NCBI GenBank assembly: GCA_024036415.1
Contig: JAMWET010001276.1
Location: 124,001 to 188,000, forward strand
Reading direction: 5' to 3'
Length of the DNA stretch: 64,000 nt
Source of the DNA: Prochilodus magdalenae
Taxonomy: Eukaryota; Chordata; Actinopteri; Characiformes; Prochilodontidae
A model generated the notes under the pieces. It was not told where the DNA came from, did no database searches, and saw nothing but the letters and a program-made list of their open reading frames with translations. A program made the translations under genes and the position numbers. Below, in pieces: positions 38,450-49,640 of this stretch (its first letter is position 1; each line of letters begins with the position of its first letter).

Positions 38450-38514
38450 GTGTCAGGTGGGCACGAGAACGTGTGACACGCACACACACACACGTTCTCA
38501 TGCCCACCTGACAC
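38450..38514. repeat. 26-bp inverted repeat, one mismatch, 13-nt loop
   Basis: The left arm (38450-38475, starting GTGTCAGGTGGGCACGAGAA) and the right arm (38489-38514, ending CATGCCCACCTGACAC) are reverse complements except for one C/T transition. The loop is CA-rich. A (TC)29 tract begins only 8 bp after the right arm. It may be a very short MITE, a palindromic insertion or a foldback created during microsatellite instability. Confidence 0.85.
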
Positions 38515-38518
38515 TCCA

Positions 38519-38522
<4 letters not shown>

Positions 38523-38580
<58 letters not shown>
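38523..38580. repeat. (TC)29 microsatellite
   Basis: A pure TC run, followed by TCACTCAC-type repeats to about 38610. Confidence 0.95.
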
Positions 38581-38584
<4 letters not shown>

Positions 38585-38610
38585 TTACTTACTCACTCAC
38601 TCACTCACGC

Positions 38611-40349
38611 TCAGGCCGTTGTCATGGCAACAGCCACAAATTCAGACAGGCCGGGATAATGGGGAAACTGCGCACACACATTTCCGAGATGTAATAAAAT
38701 GTACTAAACCCAAAACTAAACTTTGAAAGGACTATGCACATCATACCATAATTTATACTTAAATATGTGTGATTAAATCTGGCACATTTCTAACGTTGGA
38801 TTGAGTCCAGAGACTCCAATATAATTGCAGTCATATATAATGTAGGTCTCGGACACAGTGCCGTATATAATCACCTATATCTGAAGCGTCCTAAGCCACC
38901 AAATCCATTTTTCTTACTTCTTTCCTTTGCCGTAATACTGTGGAGTAATCCTGTGGAGTAACTTTGGCTGACAGATTTTCTGAATTGTTCATCAGGGAAG
39001 TCTCTACTACATTTTACTGGGAACCTCGTGTGCGCCACAGCTGGGAGAACTTGGCTCTGCTACGCCGTGCTAAGGATGCTCCGTAATGAATGATGAAATA
39101 CTGTGGGCGAGTGGAGTGTCTCCAGTCAGCAGCATGATTAGCACATAGCTGGGGATTTTGGTTTCTAACTCTGAAATTATGACATCTACATCAACAGCGT
39201 TGATTACTGTACAAAACCCTCCCCTGCAACCTAGTCCTGGAGACACGTCTTATTTCTTCTGGCCAGGTGCTGCGTTCAGTAGTAGACGAGTGTCTGTCTT
39301 TTAGGAGATTTGAGAAAAAATGCACAATGTTTCAGACAAATAGCAAAATTGTTCATTGTTGTAAGTTCCCAAACATTCAAGATTCCTGTGGATATATGGC
39401 TCAGTTTAGGCAATTATTTACATCAACAAATGTGTCTTAATAATGCAAGCCAGTCTTCACTGATGTAACATTGTAATACTTTACCAGTACTGAAATATGT
39501 TACAGCTTAAGTTGGAGCTGTATAACACCAGCATGTCTATAGCATAGAGCCCTACTATTTAGATTAGATTCAGATTTAGGTTAATTTTGTTCTCACTCTA
39601 TTTCCACAGACAACCCTTCCCCCAGCCACAGATTTAAATTGCTAATGCAGAGAAGCCGTGTTTGTACAAATTAGAATTTTAAAGGCATTATCTGTTTGAG
39701 GTCTTATTCCCTTGCCAAACATTTAAACTGTTCAGCATGGAATCGCTGTCTGACTCTATAAGGTCAGACAAGCACGCAAACACACTTCAAAGGAGCGTGT
39801 TTCTTTCAGGGCTAAATCCATTCTGTTTCATTACTCAAGTTAAAGCTCCTTTAGTGAGCTCCACTCCCTGTTAGAGTTGCAGCCCGTCCAGGCTTCTCCT
39901 GGATTGTCTTGGATTTTGGGTACATGCCCAGGAAAAAATGAAGTTTATTCTTGGGCACAAAATGTCCCAATATCCAAATATTTTATATGTTGGCAATTCC
40001 TTTGAAATTTTAACTGCTTCTTGTATCTAGTCCTTTTTTATACAAAGAATGGCTTTGACTGGTTCAAAATGCCCTCTGTGTGGAGGGGGGGGCTATCCAA
40101 AGCTAAAGGGTCTACATTACTTGTTATGCAGGATGATATTTCCACTGTTAGAAATCCTGTTTTCTTTAGTCGGTTGACTTATCTATGCTCTGATCACAAT
40201 TGTCAATACAGATCATACGGTGTGCAACAGTATGATTAGCAATTAATTCAGTTTCTTTTACAATACTCGGATCACAATTCCAAATTCTCATGATACATGT
40301 ATTTTGTTTGAATACAGAAAATAAAATATATAGCTTTGATGTTGCACAG
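38611..40349. other. Non-coding stretch
   Basis: No gene supported. A 12-bp tandem duplication CTGTGGAGTAAT/CTGTGGAGTAAC lies near 38938-38961. Confidence 0.45.
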
Positions 40350-41000
40350 CTTACTAATAACACTAGAGGTGGAAGGCAGGAGGAGTGCTGAAGTGAGGTG
40401 ATGATTTGTGCTGATTATTTGCGAAAGTCAATTACACTGTTTTCAGACTCGCAGCCCCATTTCAATTTTTGTTACATCTAGATTCTATCCAAATTGATTT
40501 TTGATAGTCTGAATAGCAAAAAAAAAATCAGATCCGCAAATCCAACCCATTTTTAGATAAGCTATGCAATACAGCTAAAATTGGATTTTAAAATGTGTTT
40601 TGAATCACTCGCATTGCAACAAACTTGCGATGCGACAAACTCTTAGAGTGATGAAAATGCTGGGATTCAGGAAGTGCCAAAGAGTTCTAAACTGACCATC
40701 AACAGAGTGAAATGCTGAAATGACACGCCTCCGTCTTTCCTGCGTCCGTTTTTAAAATCCACATCAATGTACGCAGTTACTAAAGTTCGCATTATCACAG
40801 CATGCCATGAAGTTGGTTAGGTCTGGACACAAATTAGATCTGATCACTTTGCAAATAACAGCATGGACATCTTAAAAGATCTGATTTAAGAAATAACACC
40901 GCTTTAGACTTGATCATAGATAGTAGAATGCCCATTCTCTATGATGCATCTACATGATGCACATCTTTAGTTTTGTGATATCACAGTGTCCTGAAGCATT
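40350..41000 (+). repeat. Dispersed repeat of DNA-transposon type, longer copy
   Basis: Both ends of this 0.65-kb segment recur, in the same order, at 62925-63095. The 5' landmark is 'GG-AGGAGGAGTGCTG-AGTGAG' and the 3' landmark is 'AGAATGCCCATTCTC...ATGCACAT' followed by 'TTGTGATATCAC'. The interior here contains AGATCTGAT motifs (near 40835 and 40878) typical of fish non-autonomous DNA elements. No coding remnant is seen. Boundaries are approximate. Confidence 0.5.
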
Positions 41001-42740
41001 GTTACTCCCCTGGTTGTTTAGGGCCGACCGGATTGATTTGTTTTGGTTAATAATCCAGCTAGCTTCAGCATGGGGGCATACTGATTAGCTAAAGCAAAAT
41101 AGTCCAGCTTGAAAGCAGATCAATTTAAACCTTATGTTGGCGTCTCTAAGCTCCAAACCAAATTCAGTAGGTTGAATTGGATGTTCTGTAAATCTTGTTT
41201 GGCCTTACAACAGTTGCCGGGACCAAACACATTTGTGGGCGGAGCATGGAAAGCTCAATTACATCTTCCTTGAACTAAATCATTTATGACTAAGCACTCT
41301 GAAGTGTGTATAGTGCATTGTTGGCAAACTCAGTGAGAAAATTGGAGTGGGTGAATTAAAGAAGAGGGAAAGTGCTGAGACGGACTAAAGCGCTGTGGTA
41401 ATTCTGTGTTGGCATTAGTCCAGTCTTCACCATCTCCCTGATTGAGCCCCACTCATTAGCTAAGTGAAAGGAGTTTGCATTGTCTGATTATGAACTTATA
41501 CTCCTGCACTATGTTAACTTAAGCCCTTCAATTCTTTTGGCCACATTTGACCATTTTCCACAGTAAAGGCAACCAGTGGTGAAGTCTCTTTCACCACAAA
41601 GTTCATTATTTCAGTGCAAGTTAAACTTGCTGCATGTGTCTTATTAAACCAGATTGTACCTGTACCTACCTCTGAGCCATGTTTGAAGCTGGACAGCAAC
41701 TGAATGATCTAAATAAATGCTCCAAGCCGTGCTCTTTGTGAAATAATCTCTGACGATTATGTTGTTTTGACCATGTTAATGTTTGAAAGTGCTAATGAAC
41801 TGCTGTGTTGCCAGAGTAGTTGTAGTGCTGTATTATAAACACTAAACACAGTGTCATTGGCATAATTATATGTTGCTGTTCCAATGCATTTCTATATTAT
41901 TTAAATAGAAATATGAAATATAAAAAAAATAAGAAATATATTGCCCGTGGATGTTTGATTTCATTCTCTGCAATCCACATAATGTGATGAATTCATGGCA
42001 ACAGTTTTGATTTATTGTCAGTTTTTTCAGTTTTGGTTTGCGAGAGTGTGCTCGGAATTTTGATGTCAGACAACAATTTTTATATCAGTGGATAACTAAC
42101 AGGACCAAATCAACCACTGGGCTTTATAAGTGTGTGCCTGGGAGCCTGAACCACTAGGGGACCACCACAGGGTGTTTTGAGAAAATCTTATCAGCTATTC
42201 TGGATTTAAGTTTGCGGCTTATTACATACGTCACCTGTGTGATTTTAGTTTGTCGTCTAATTTGTTGTAAACATTTTGCTGCTCGAGTGTACACATATAT
42301 TTTAGAAAAATGTTGTTGGGTTTGGTAACATGCTTTTGTCAATGTCTTAGTCCTCCTCTTGTTTGTCTTTTATTGAATAATAAAAATGTTCACTTTTTAA
42401 TTATACAGCGGTGACATGGTTAGTATGCTGCCAGTAATGTAGCCAGGTAGAAGCCCACCAAGTGCCCTGGGGCTGATAACTTATCATCTGGACCTCATAA
42501 CTAATACTGTGTTTTGCCACTTTTTTATATTCCACTAGTTATCATCTTTAGCACCTCATAACTTGCACTGCTTTTATTTAGGCAGTATTATCATCTGGTG
42601 ACATTCAGAGAAATAGAAGCTGCTGTCCACCCCTGAATGCCTCAATTTGATATAAAGGATTGTATCCACCCTCGAATAGTGCTGGTTTCTGACCAGAGCT
42701 CCAACATTCACATTTAGGGTTCATTTACTTTTTAGGTAAA
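41001..42740. other. Non-coding stretch
   Basis: No gene supported. A CTCF-like CCACTAGGGGACCA, with one mismatch in the core, lies at 42151. Confidence 0.4.
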
Positions 42741-42749
42741 GGAGAACCA

Positions 42750-43154
42750 TTGCTGCTCAGTTGCGTTTCTGGTGTACAACAGGTCTTGTTGTACTTTTTC
42801 AGGACACATGCTTTGTCACTTTTTTTCTCAAGCCATGGTGCTGCTAGTACCTCACGTGCCGTAAAAACTGTACAACAAAGTTGCCGATCTGACTCCCAGA
42901 GAGCAGGACAAGTCTTTGGCTGGACAACCGAGCATTTTTAAAAGCCAAAGAACGTAAGAGGAGTCCTCAGCTTGGAACCGGTTCCTGGCACACCGAGTGG
43001 TATGACCTCACCTGAAATGACTGAAGGACTTCGACTGACTGGACATTCTCCAAATTCCACAGAATGGGAGGCAGCTGCCATCCAGGAACAGCAACTTGTG
43101 GAAGAGAGTCTATCCAAAAACTTTTCAGTGCGAGTTTGTAATATGATAATGTAA
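42750..43154 (+). other. 405-nt frame with a single internal stop
   Basis: Reading from 42750, one frame runs 135 codons with only a TAA at 42939. It includes SRAVKTVQQSCRSDSQRAGQ before the stop and MTSPEMTEGLRLTGHSPNST and AAIQEQQLVEESLSKNFSVR after it. Base composition is richer in GC than the flanks. The opposite strand is also open over 42967-43170 and has a CAG|GTGAGG donor (minus strand) near 43010. I recognise no domain. It could be a decayed exon or retrocopy, or a stop-poor non-coding patch. Confidence 0.25.
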
Positions 43155-43159
43155 CACAT

Positions 43160-45199
43160 TTTAGGTCCATATGTTTGAGTGATTAAAGCTGGAACCTGGA
43201 TATTAGTGAAATGGTTTCATTAAGTGTAGTAACATAGGGCTTTCAGAGGAGCAGGGAATGTTCAGAGCAGGCGGGTAAAGCCTAGGTTAATTGAATTGCT
43301 CTGCAGTAGGCGTTGGGGATTGAGATGACTCTGCCTAGATTAATGTGAGGCCTAGAGAATGATGGGATAGCAAGGCTGCTCCAATAACAAGGAGGAGGTT
43401 CAGCAGGGGCTACACACAATCTGGCTAGACACTGTTGTCAGTGGATCTGTAATCCTCTTTCCTCATGCATCACATGATCACATGACTACGATACTAGAAA
43501 CCATAAGTCCTAGGAGACATGGTGCCTTTATGATCTGTAAACAAACTAACCTAACGGAGAAATAAACATAGACGTGTGAATATCTGTCATCTTCCTGTAT
43601 CCATTTTCCTTTGTTACAGAAACGAAGGGTACACAGCCTGAAGGAAATCATGTGCATATAATTTTATACATTTCTTTTTATACATACATGTTTCCTATTT
43701 GATTGACTTCTCAACAAGTCAGAGTGTTTTTACTTTTCAGTATTTTTATAGAATTTGAAAAATGGCTGTTTCGCTCTAGATTGTTTGAAAGAAATACTTA
43801 TGACTAATGGGGGAAGGAAATTCTCCACAATGACCTAATCTTGTTTTGTTTGTTAGTTATTAAGGTAACACAGATGTTTTTTCCTTCTTCTGTGAAGTTT
43901 GGACATATGGTTTTATCACAACAGCAATGGTGTGATTGTAAACTTCCCCTTAAGAAAAAACAAGGCTTACTGGTCCCTGCCCTGTTTAAGGCGTGAATGA
44001 TCATTTGATGAATGTCTCTCTTAAGTGCCTCTCTTTCTCATCTTGTGTCTTTTCAGCCTATGTCCATTGAATGGTCATCACTCAGTTATTTTATGGCTTT
44101 AGAACAGGATCAACTGTCCACTTTGCCACAGTGTGCATGTCAGAGATCAATATTGGCAGAATATCATGGATTGCGCGGCCATGCCCAAAGAGAGGTGCTG
44201 TTAAGAAGCTGCTTACTGAGTTGCTCTAGGCCTAGACATCAAAATGAGTGTCTGGCATGTGTGTATATTGTCTATTGCAGTCATATCAAAACCCCATAAA
44301 CCTTGTAATTTTTTTCTTACCTTGATTGAAAATGCCAACCATAACTTCTGTTGGCTTTGTACACTCTTTGAGCATTGAGTGTGTGCAGCGGTCATTATTG
44401 AGAGTGTAAACTTGTTTACAGTGTGCAGAAGCCCACTTAGCCCTTATGGCCCCAGAAAGTTTCCAACATGGTGCTTTTAGTCCTTTCCCTTGCTTTGCTC
44501 TCCCCCTTTCCCATTCTCTCCCTCTATATCTCTCTGGTCCTTATCTGAGGGCAGCAGGCCAGGCACACGTGTCTTGACGTTCTAAGAAAAGTCAGTTCAG
44601 TGGAAACCAGTGAGCAAACACGCCACAAAGGACGCAAAGGCACCCCGATGTCGGCAAATATTTGGTCCCAAGTTCAAAAAGTGCCAGATGTTTGAAGTTG
44701 AACGACAGGCCAAATTTGGCCATGACTGGGACAGGTAAAATATATTGCTTTTTTGAAAGGGAAGCTACGCAATGATGAAGAGAGGAATAGAGGGGAATAC
44801 ACTTATACCCAGTCCCCAAAATGAGTACAGAGTAAAAAAGTCTATAATTAAGGAGCCGTTTATGGCCAGCTGTATTTCATAACACTAGTGGAGTTCTCAA
44901 AGCTGCCCATGATGTAACTATTGTTGTCCACACCTGTTTGGTCAGCTCAGCCAGCAGTTGAGGGACAGGAGGACTAGCGACTGGGCGTCCCATCATGACT
45001 AATGCAAAATTAATAGCTAGGAAAACAAAGGCTGATTCATTTATGCCAGTTATTGTTTGTATGATCCTTCTGTGTAAATCCAAAAATCATGGGCTCTAAT
45101 TAGTTCTTTTTTTAAAACAACCATCTGTTGATGGTTATGAATGGATCATGAGCAGAAGTGGAGTAAGTACATAAAAGACTTGACTACAAGAGTGCATGG
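43160..45199. other. Non-coding stretch
   Basis: No gene supported. The segment 43250-43460 is purine-rich, with TAATTGAATTG and GATTAATG, and could be a regulatory element. Short frames elsewhere overlap on both strands. Confidence 0.4.
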
Positions 45200-45382
45200 G
45201 CTGTATCTGTTGTAAGTCTGAGGCACTTTGTCACAGACTGGGTTTGATCCCTTGCTTGGGTGAGTGCCCTGCATTTTATCAGTAAGTGTCTTTGGGCAAG
45301 ACTCCTAACAATATCTTTGCCTCTGTAAAAATGATCAAACTAAATTGGATAAGAGCTTCTGCCAAATGCTCTAAATGTAATT
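45200..45382 (+). repeat. tRNA-derived SINE, fish type
   Basis: The head contains a B-box-like GGGTTTGATCCC (45240-45251). The body has 'GTCTTTGGGCAAGACTCCTA', and the 3' end reads GGATAAGAGCTTCTGCCAAA then TGCTCTAAATGTAA. That 3' end (ATAAGAGCGTCTGCCAAATG...) is shared by many fish SINEs and their LINE partners. The copy is diverged and slightly trimmed at its 5' end. Confidence 0.75.
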
Positions 45383-45822
45383 GTTATTTCGTTCTTTAGT
45401 TGATTGAGTGGTTGATCTCTTGTGAAAAGCAAAGTTTTTGGCCCCATGAGGATTTGCTAAATTCTGCCACCAGCACAATTTATTTATAACAAGCGGTGTT
45501 GTGATGTTACATGCATCTGATGCAACACATCATAAATGATGTGGATGCCATAAACAGTGGGGGAGGTGGCAGAAGAATGTGATTTGGCTGGATTATAGTG
45601 TTACTGGGTTCAGTGTGTTGACAGAGCCAGAACTTTGTCCTTTTCCTCCAGATGCGTCGGCATGGCTAGCCTAGATCCTACTGGATTGCTTGTCATTGCA
45701 TCACTTACCTAGCTGAGTGTGCGTAAAGGGAGCAAGTGGAATCTAGGAAATCCCCTTCTGCCACGTGGGGGCTGAACGCCTGCTCTGGCTCGTGAATAAA
45801 TTCCTGTGACCGGAGTTAGTTT

Positions 45823-45898
45823 TCTCTCGCTCTCTCTCTCGCTCTCTCTCTCTCTCTTGCTCTCACTCTCGCTCTCTCTCTCTCTTTCTGTCTCACAC
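45823..45898. repeat. (CT)n microsatellite with CG and TG interruptions
   Basis: An imperfect CT-rich tract of about 75 bp, interrupted by CTCG, TTGC and CACTC. Confidence 0.9.
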
Positions 45899-46259
45899 TC
45901 ACATTCCTAACTCTGATCTTCGCCACTGGGCCGTCCCTACGCAACCATGTTTTCCTCAGTCAGGGACAAATGGCTCTGTCTGAGTCACTGCTAGACTCCA
46001 CAACCTGTGACCTTTCTGCTTGACGTATATTTCACTGAATGGTAACCACAGAGCTATTTACTATATCCTAAGGGTCAGGTAGTTAATATTTACACAGCAA
46101 ATTCCTTTTATATGAATAAGAAGTTTATATTAGGATGGAATGACACATAAACGGCTTGAGGGTCCGGCCTCTGCTTCTTATATTCCCTGTGTAGCTCTAT
46201 TAGGCCTCTTTATTATCCTATACTCCCTCCCTCAAGTCTTCCTCTAAGCCTCTCAACCC

Positions 46260-46510
46260 GATACATGATGCACTCTGTATGAATAATATATGTCACATTG
46301 CATGCCTCTGCCATTAAAGGTGACCTTGATTAATTATTGATCGGATTAGATGATTACACCTCTGACCTCTGTATTAAAGTATGTTCTCTTCTTCCGCCAG
46401 GCTCTGCTTTCATGTTTAAATTCTTATTCGGAGCTTTCCACACACTGTGATGTCACTAATGAATCTTTAATACCATGGTTTTAGACCAAGACTAATGACT
46501 CCTATGGAGT
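46260..46510. promoter_or_regulatory. Candidate conserved non-coding element
   Basis: The stretch contains AGGTGACCTTGATTAATTAT, GGATTAGATGATTACA and GTGATGTCACTAATGAATC. Dense homeodomain-type TAAT/ATTA cores without repeats or tandem structure are typical of conserved enhancers near developmental genes. Conservation itself cannot be tested here. Confidence 0.25.
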
Positions 46511-46995
46511 GGGCAATTATAAGATAAGTCCAAAGTGTCTTTGTTCAGCATTTTCATTCTTTTTTCCTTCTAGTAATAAATGTTTCATTTTATTTTATTT
46601 TCTTGGTAAAATTGATCTAAAGTAAGATACTAAGTAAAATAGAATAAGACAAGAAAGTTACCTTGACAGTTTCACAGAAGAAAAGAACCATTCAGTAAAT
46701 GGATATTTGACTGTTTGGCTGTTGGGTAGGTATTCAGTGTTTAATTTTGGGATTTGAATATTTGTTTGTTTTGTAGGGGGAAAAAAATGCTATTAAAGAC
46801 TTCCTTACAAACAGCAAATTACTGTAACATCCAGCCACGGGAGCAACGCAAGGTTCTAGTTCATAAAGCAGTTTGACTGTCAGTTTGTAAACATGATGGG
46901 AAGAAACAGACTCTCCAGCGCTAACAGCTAAAATGACAGCCATCTGCTCTACTCCAGAAAACCCACCACTTCATTTATTCAGGCTTTTCAGCATA

Positions 46996-47092
46996 AGCCC
47001 CTCCCAAAATCTTTTTTCTAGATTACTTAAAAGACGACAGTATATTTTGTCAGCCCTACTTACATAGAGTTAAATTGTTTCTGGGAGGGGCT
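46996..47092. repeat. 11-bp inverted repeat with 75-nt spacer
   Basis: AGCCCCTCCCA (46996-47006) and TGGGAGGGGCT (47082-47092) are exact reverse complements. The arms are GC-rich in an AT-rich setting. They could be termini of a tiny element or paired GC-box-type sites. Confidence 0.55.
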
Positions 47093-49360
47093 GGTTAACA
47101 TGTGCATAAATGTGTGGGCCTGGTAGACGGAGAGAAATTGCACAGATTAAGATTTTCTCAGGTCTTCACACCCGGTGCAAAGCTTCAATTATTTGCTGTT
47201 GATTAATGCTAAAGCTTGGGGGTTGTTTTTGGGGGATATTTTCTAAGTATGAAAACATTTTTTTCGAGTTAAAGACCTTCCACATTACATATATAGAGGT
47301 TCTGTGCCAATCAAATTTTGTTTTCTAAAATTATACCTTCAAGCAAAGAACCTGCTAGGAACCTGTATTTTTTAAAGGTTATTTCCATCTTCAGTTAACA
47401 CTTGCTAAAAAACTGAATATATCAGGGATGCATAACAATGCATTGTTAGGTTCTGTTGGCCTTCCTCTAACCATTGTCATTATGCCCTTGAACAGTACAC
47501 TTCACTTTGCTTTGCTCCCCTACCCTTCCATCCAAGCACAGTGCCCTTGGTCCAAGAAGTGCTTATAACTGCACTGACCTAAATTTTTTTTTTTTTAAAT
47601 ACATGCCAGTCTGTACAGTTCAACCAGTTCTCTTTTTTAGGGTAATCCTTTTTTCACAGTTCTGGAAATTGGATACATTTTCTTATTAGGTGGTGAAATA
47701 TGATAAATGCATGAAATATTCAGGAAATATGATAAAGTTTGTGATGTGATGCGATGTGACATGAATCTTCTGAAAAATTCATGTTTGTTACTCTGGACGA
47801 ATCATTACATAGATGGATTGAGACTGATTAGTAGTGACTGAACATCTAGTCAGCAGACAGTCCAGACAGATGACAAGAAATTGTCACTCTATCATTCCTC
47901 CACCAATGTGACCTTCCTGTGACATTCCCTCACTGCTTGAGGGGTCTTATTTTTGTGGGTGTTCCAGCTGGGGGATCAGTATGTCACTCTACAAAGACAG
48001 GCAGTGGGTGAAATACCTTGGCCTTCTGGGACACTTGGCTGTGGACAGCAATAAATGCCCGTTCACATCGATCATGCGATGAGGAGGGACAAGCTGACTC
48101 AGCTGCTTCAGGCCAGTGCTAATCTCAGTTTGATTATTCTTGTCCTGGCTACACCCGACTGTCATTGGCTGCATATCGTCTGCATTACAGAATGATGGAT
48201 AGTCCCTGTAGTGGGTTGGTGTCACTGTTTAGCATATCAAGCTCCAGCTTTGAACCCATAATGAACCCATGACTTGTGTGACCGATTTTCTTAGGATTCT
48301 TTTACGGGCATGCATGCTGAAAGATTATAAACTTTAAATGTGTAAAATGTTTATTATCTTCATATCAGTTGGATCTTACTGCCGGAAATGATTGGGTTGT
48401 CACAATAAAAGACTGGAACTCTTAAACTTGGCATAAGAATGACATACATGGCATGTCATGCATGTCACTATGCACTGAACACTTATAAAGTCCCACAGCA
48501 TTTGAACGAATGGCTGTATATAACATACCAGTGCCCATTTCTGTCCCCACACCTCTCTTTCCCACCAAGGGGGGAGAATGTGCTGACACGCAGACCTGCA
48601 CACCCTCTCTGGGCTGGCCAGACGACTCCTGCTGAATCAGCACTGAAGCCCTAGCAAAATGCTCACTGACAACCACTGTGGTTGACAAAACGATTTCCTA
48701 GAAACTAGGGGACAGTCTCTTTAGCCGAATAGGCCAGTTCAACAGGCATATTCATGTGTAGACCTTAGCAGTATGTGGATATTCTCTCTAAGTGGTAATG
48801 TCAGTTCTTGTTTGGTTTCTAAAGGGATTTTACCCTGCCCTGGATTCCAGAGTGCTGGAAGGAACGTTGTTTGTCTGCAAATAGTCTAGAACTGCTACAA
48901 TCAGGCTTTTAGTACCATGCCTAAAATCCTGGCTGTGGTAACTTGTGATTACAAGGCTGCATGTATGTGGTGGCAGATTGTTGGGGCAATAAAGTTTGCT
49001 GCCAGCAGACAGACACCTGAAGTAATCGTGTTTGTGTTTAAATAAAAAGTTAGTGACCACTGAAAAATTAAAAACTTTACCAGTGATGTAGCATTTCAGC
49101 TGTGGCTCCTGTAGTAGTCATTTTTTTGCTGTAAAAGTGGTTATATACACTCTTCCTCTAAAGAATAGTTGCACAAATAGTTGCACCCAGAAGTAATTAA
49201 GGAATCCAACAGGAATGAAACTTGGTGGGTAGGTTATTTGTATTATGAGACACATAAATGATTCTAGTTTCACACTCGGCCGTGCATGTGATTTAAGAAA
49301 GGATGGACCTTATAAGTGTAACTGACTGACCCAACAGTCACGATTGTGAAAATTCAGCAA
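47093..49360. other. Non-coding stretch
   Basis: No gene supported. A MARE-like site at 48093 is listed separately. Frames at 48400-48690 are open on both strands over the same bases, so I do not call a gene. Confidence 0.4.
48093..48103. promoter_or_regulatory. T-MARE core GCTGACTCAGC
   Basis: The 11-bp core of the TPA-type Maf recognition element (full consensus TGCTGACTCAGCA) is perfect here; only the two outermost bases differ. Confidence 0.4.
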
Positions 49361-49640
49361 GGTGTGATGCCTTTCCTGGTCATCCTGTTAGTGCCTGTAC
49401 AATTGGCAGATGGCTGTATGGCACAGTACTACATGCATGCAGGCTGTTACATCGACTTCCTTTACACCCCAACAATGTCACCAAAGACTGCAATGGTCTT
49501 ATGCCAGGCTGTCCTGGAGTGACAGAGGGTCATCTTTAGTGACGAGTCCCACTTTTGTCTTGGTGGTGATGACCAACGAGTACCATTCAAGAGCCTTCGC
49601 GGTGTGAATGTATTTGTGTCCTCTCATGAATACACAGGAT
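49361..49640 (+). pseudogene. Decayed Tc1-like transposase, second family
   Basis: From 49529 the frame reads VIFSDESHFCLGGDDQRV. This is the region around the first catalytic Asp of Tc1-like transposases of the 'FSDESRF-LGGDDQRV' type (Asp codon 49541). Just upstream, in another frame, is QQCHQRLQWSYARLSWSDR (about 49470-49525), the expected preceding segment, so at least one frameshift separates them. No second or third catalytic motif and no termini are recognised. The wording differs from the family at 34143 and 59798 (WTDETK), so this is a separate, older insertion. Confidence 0.7.

Noticed and set aside
38457..38726. 89-codon frame rich in Leu-Ser repeats
   Set aside because: A translation of the (TC)29 tract.
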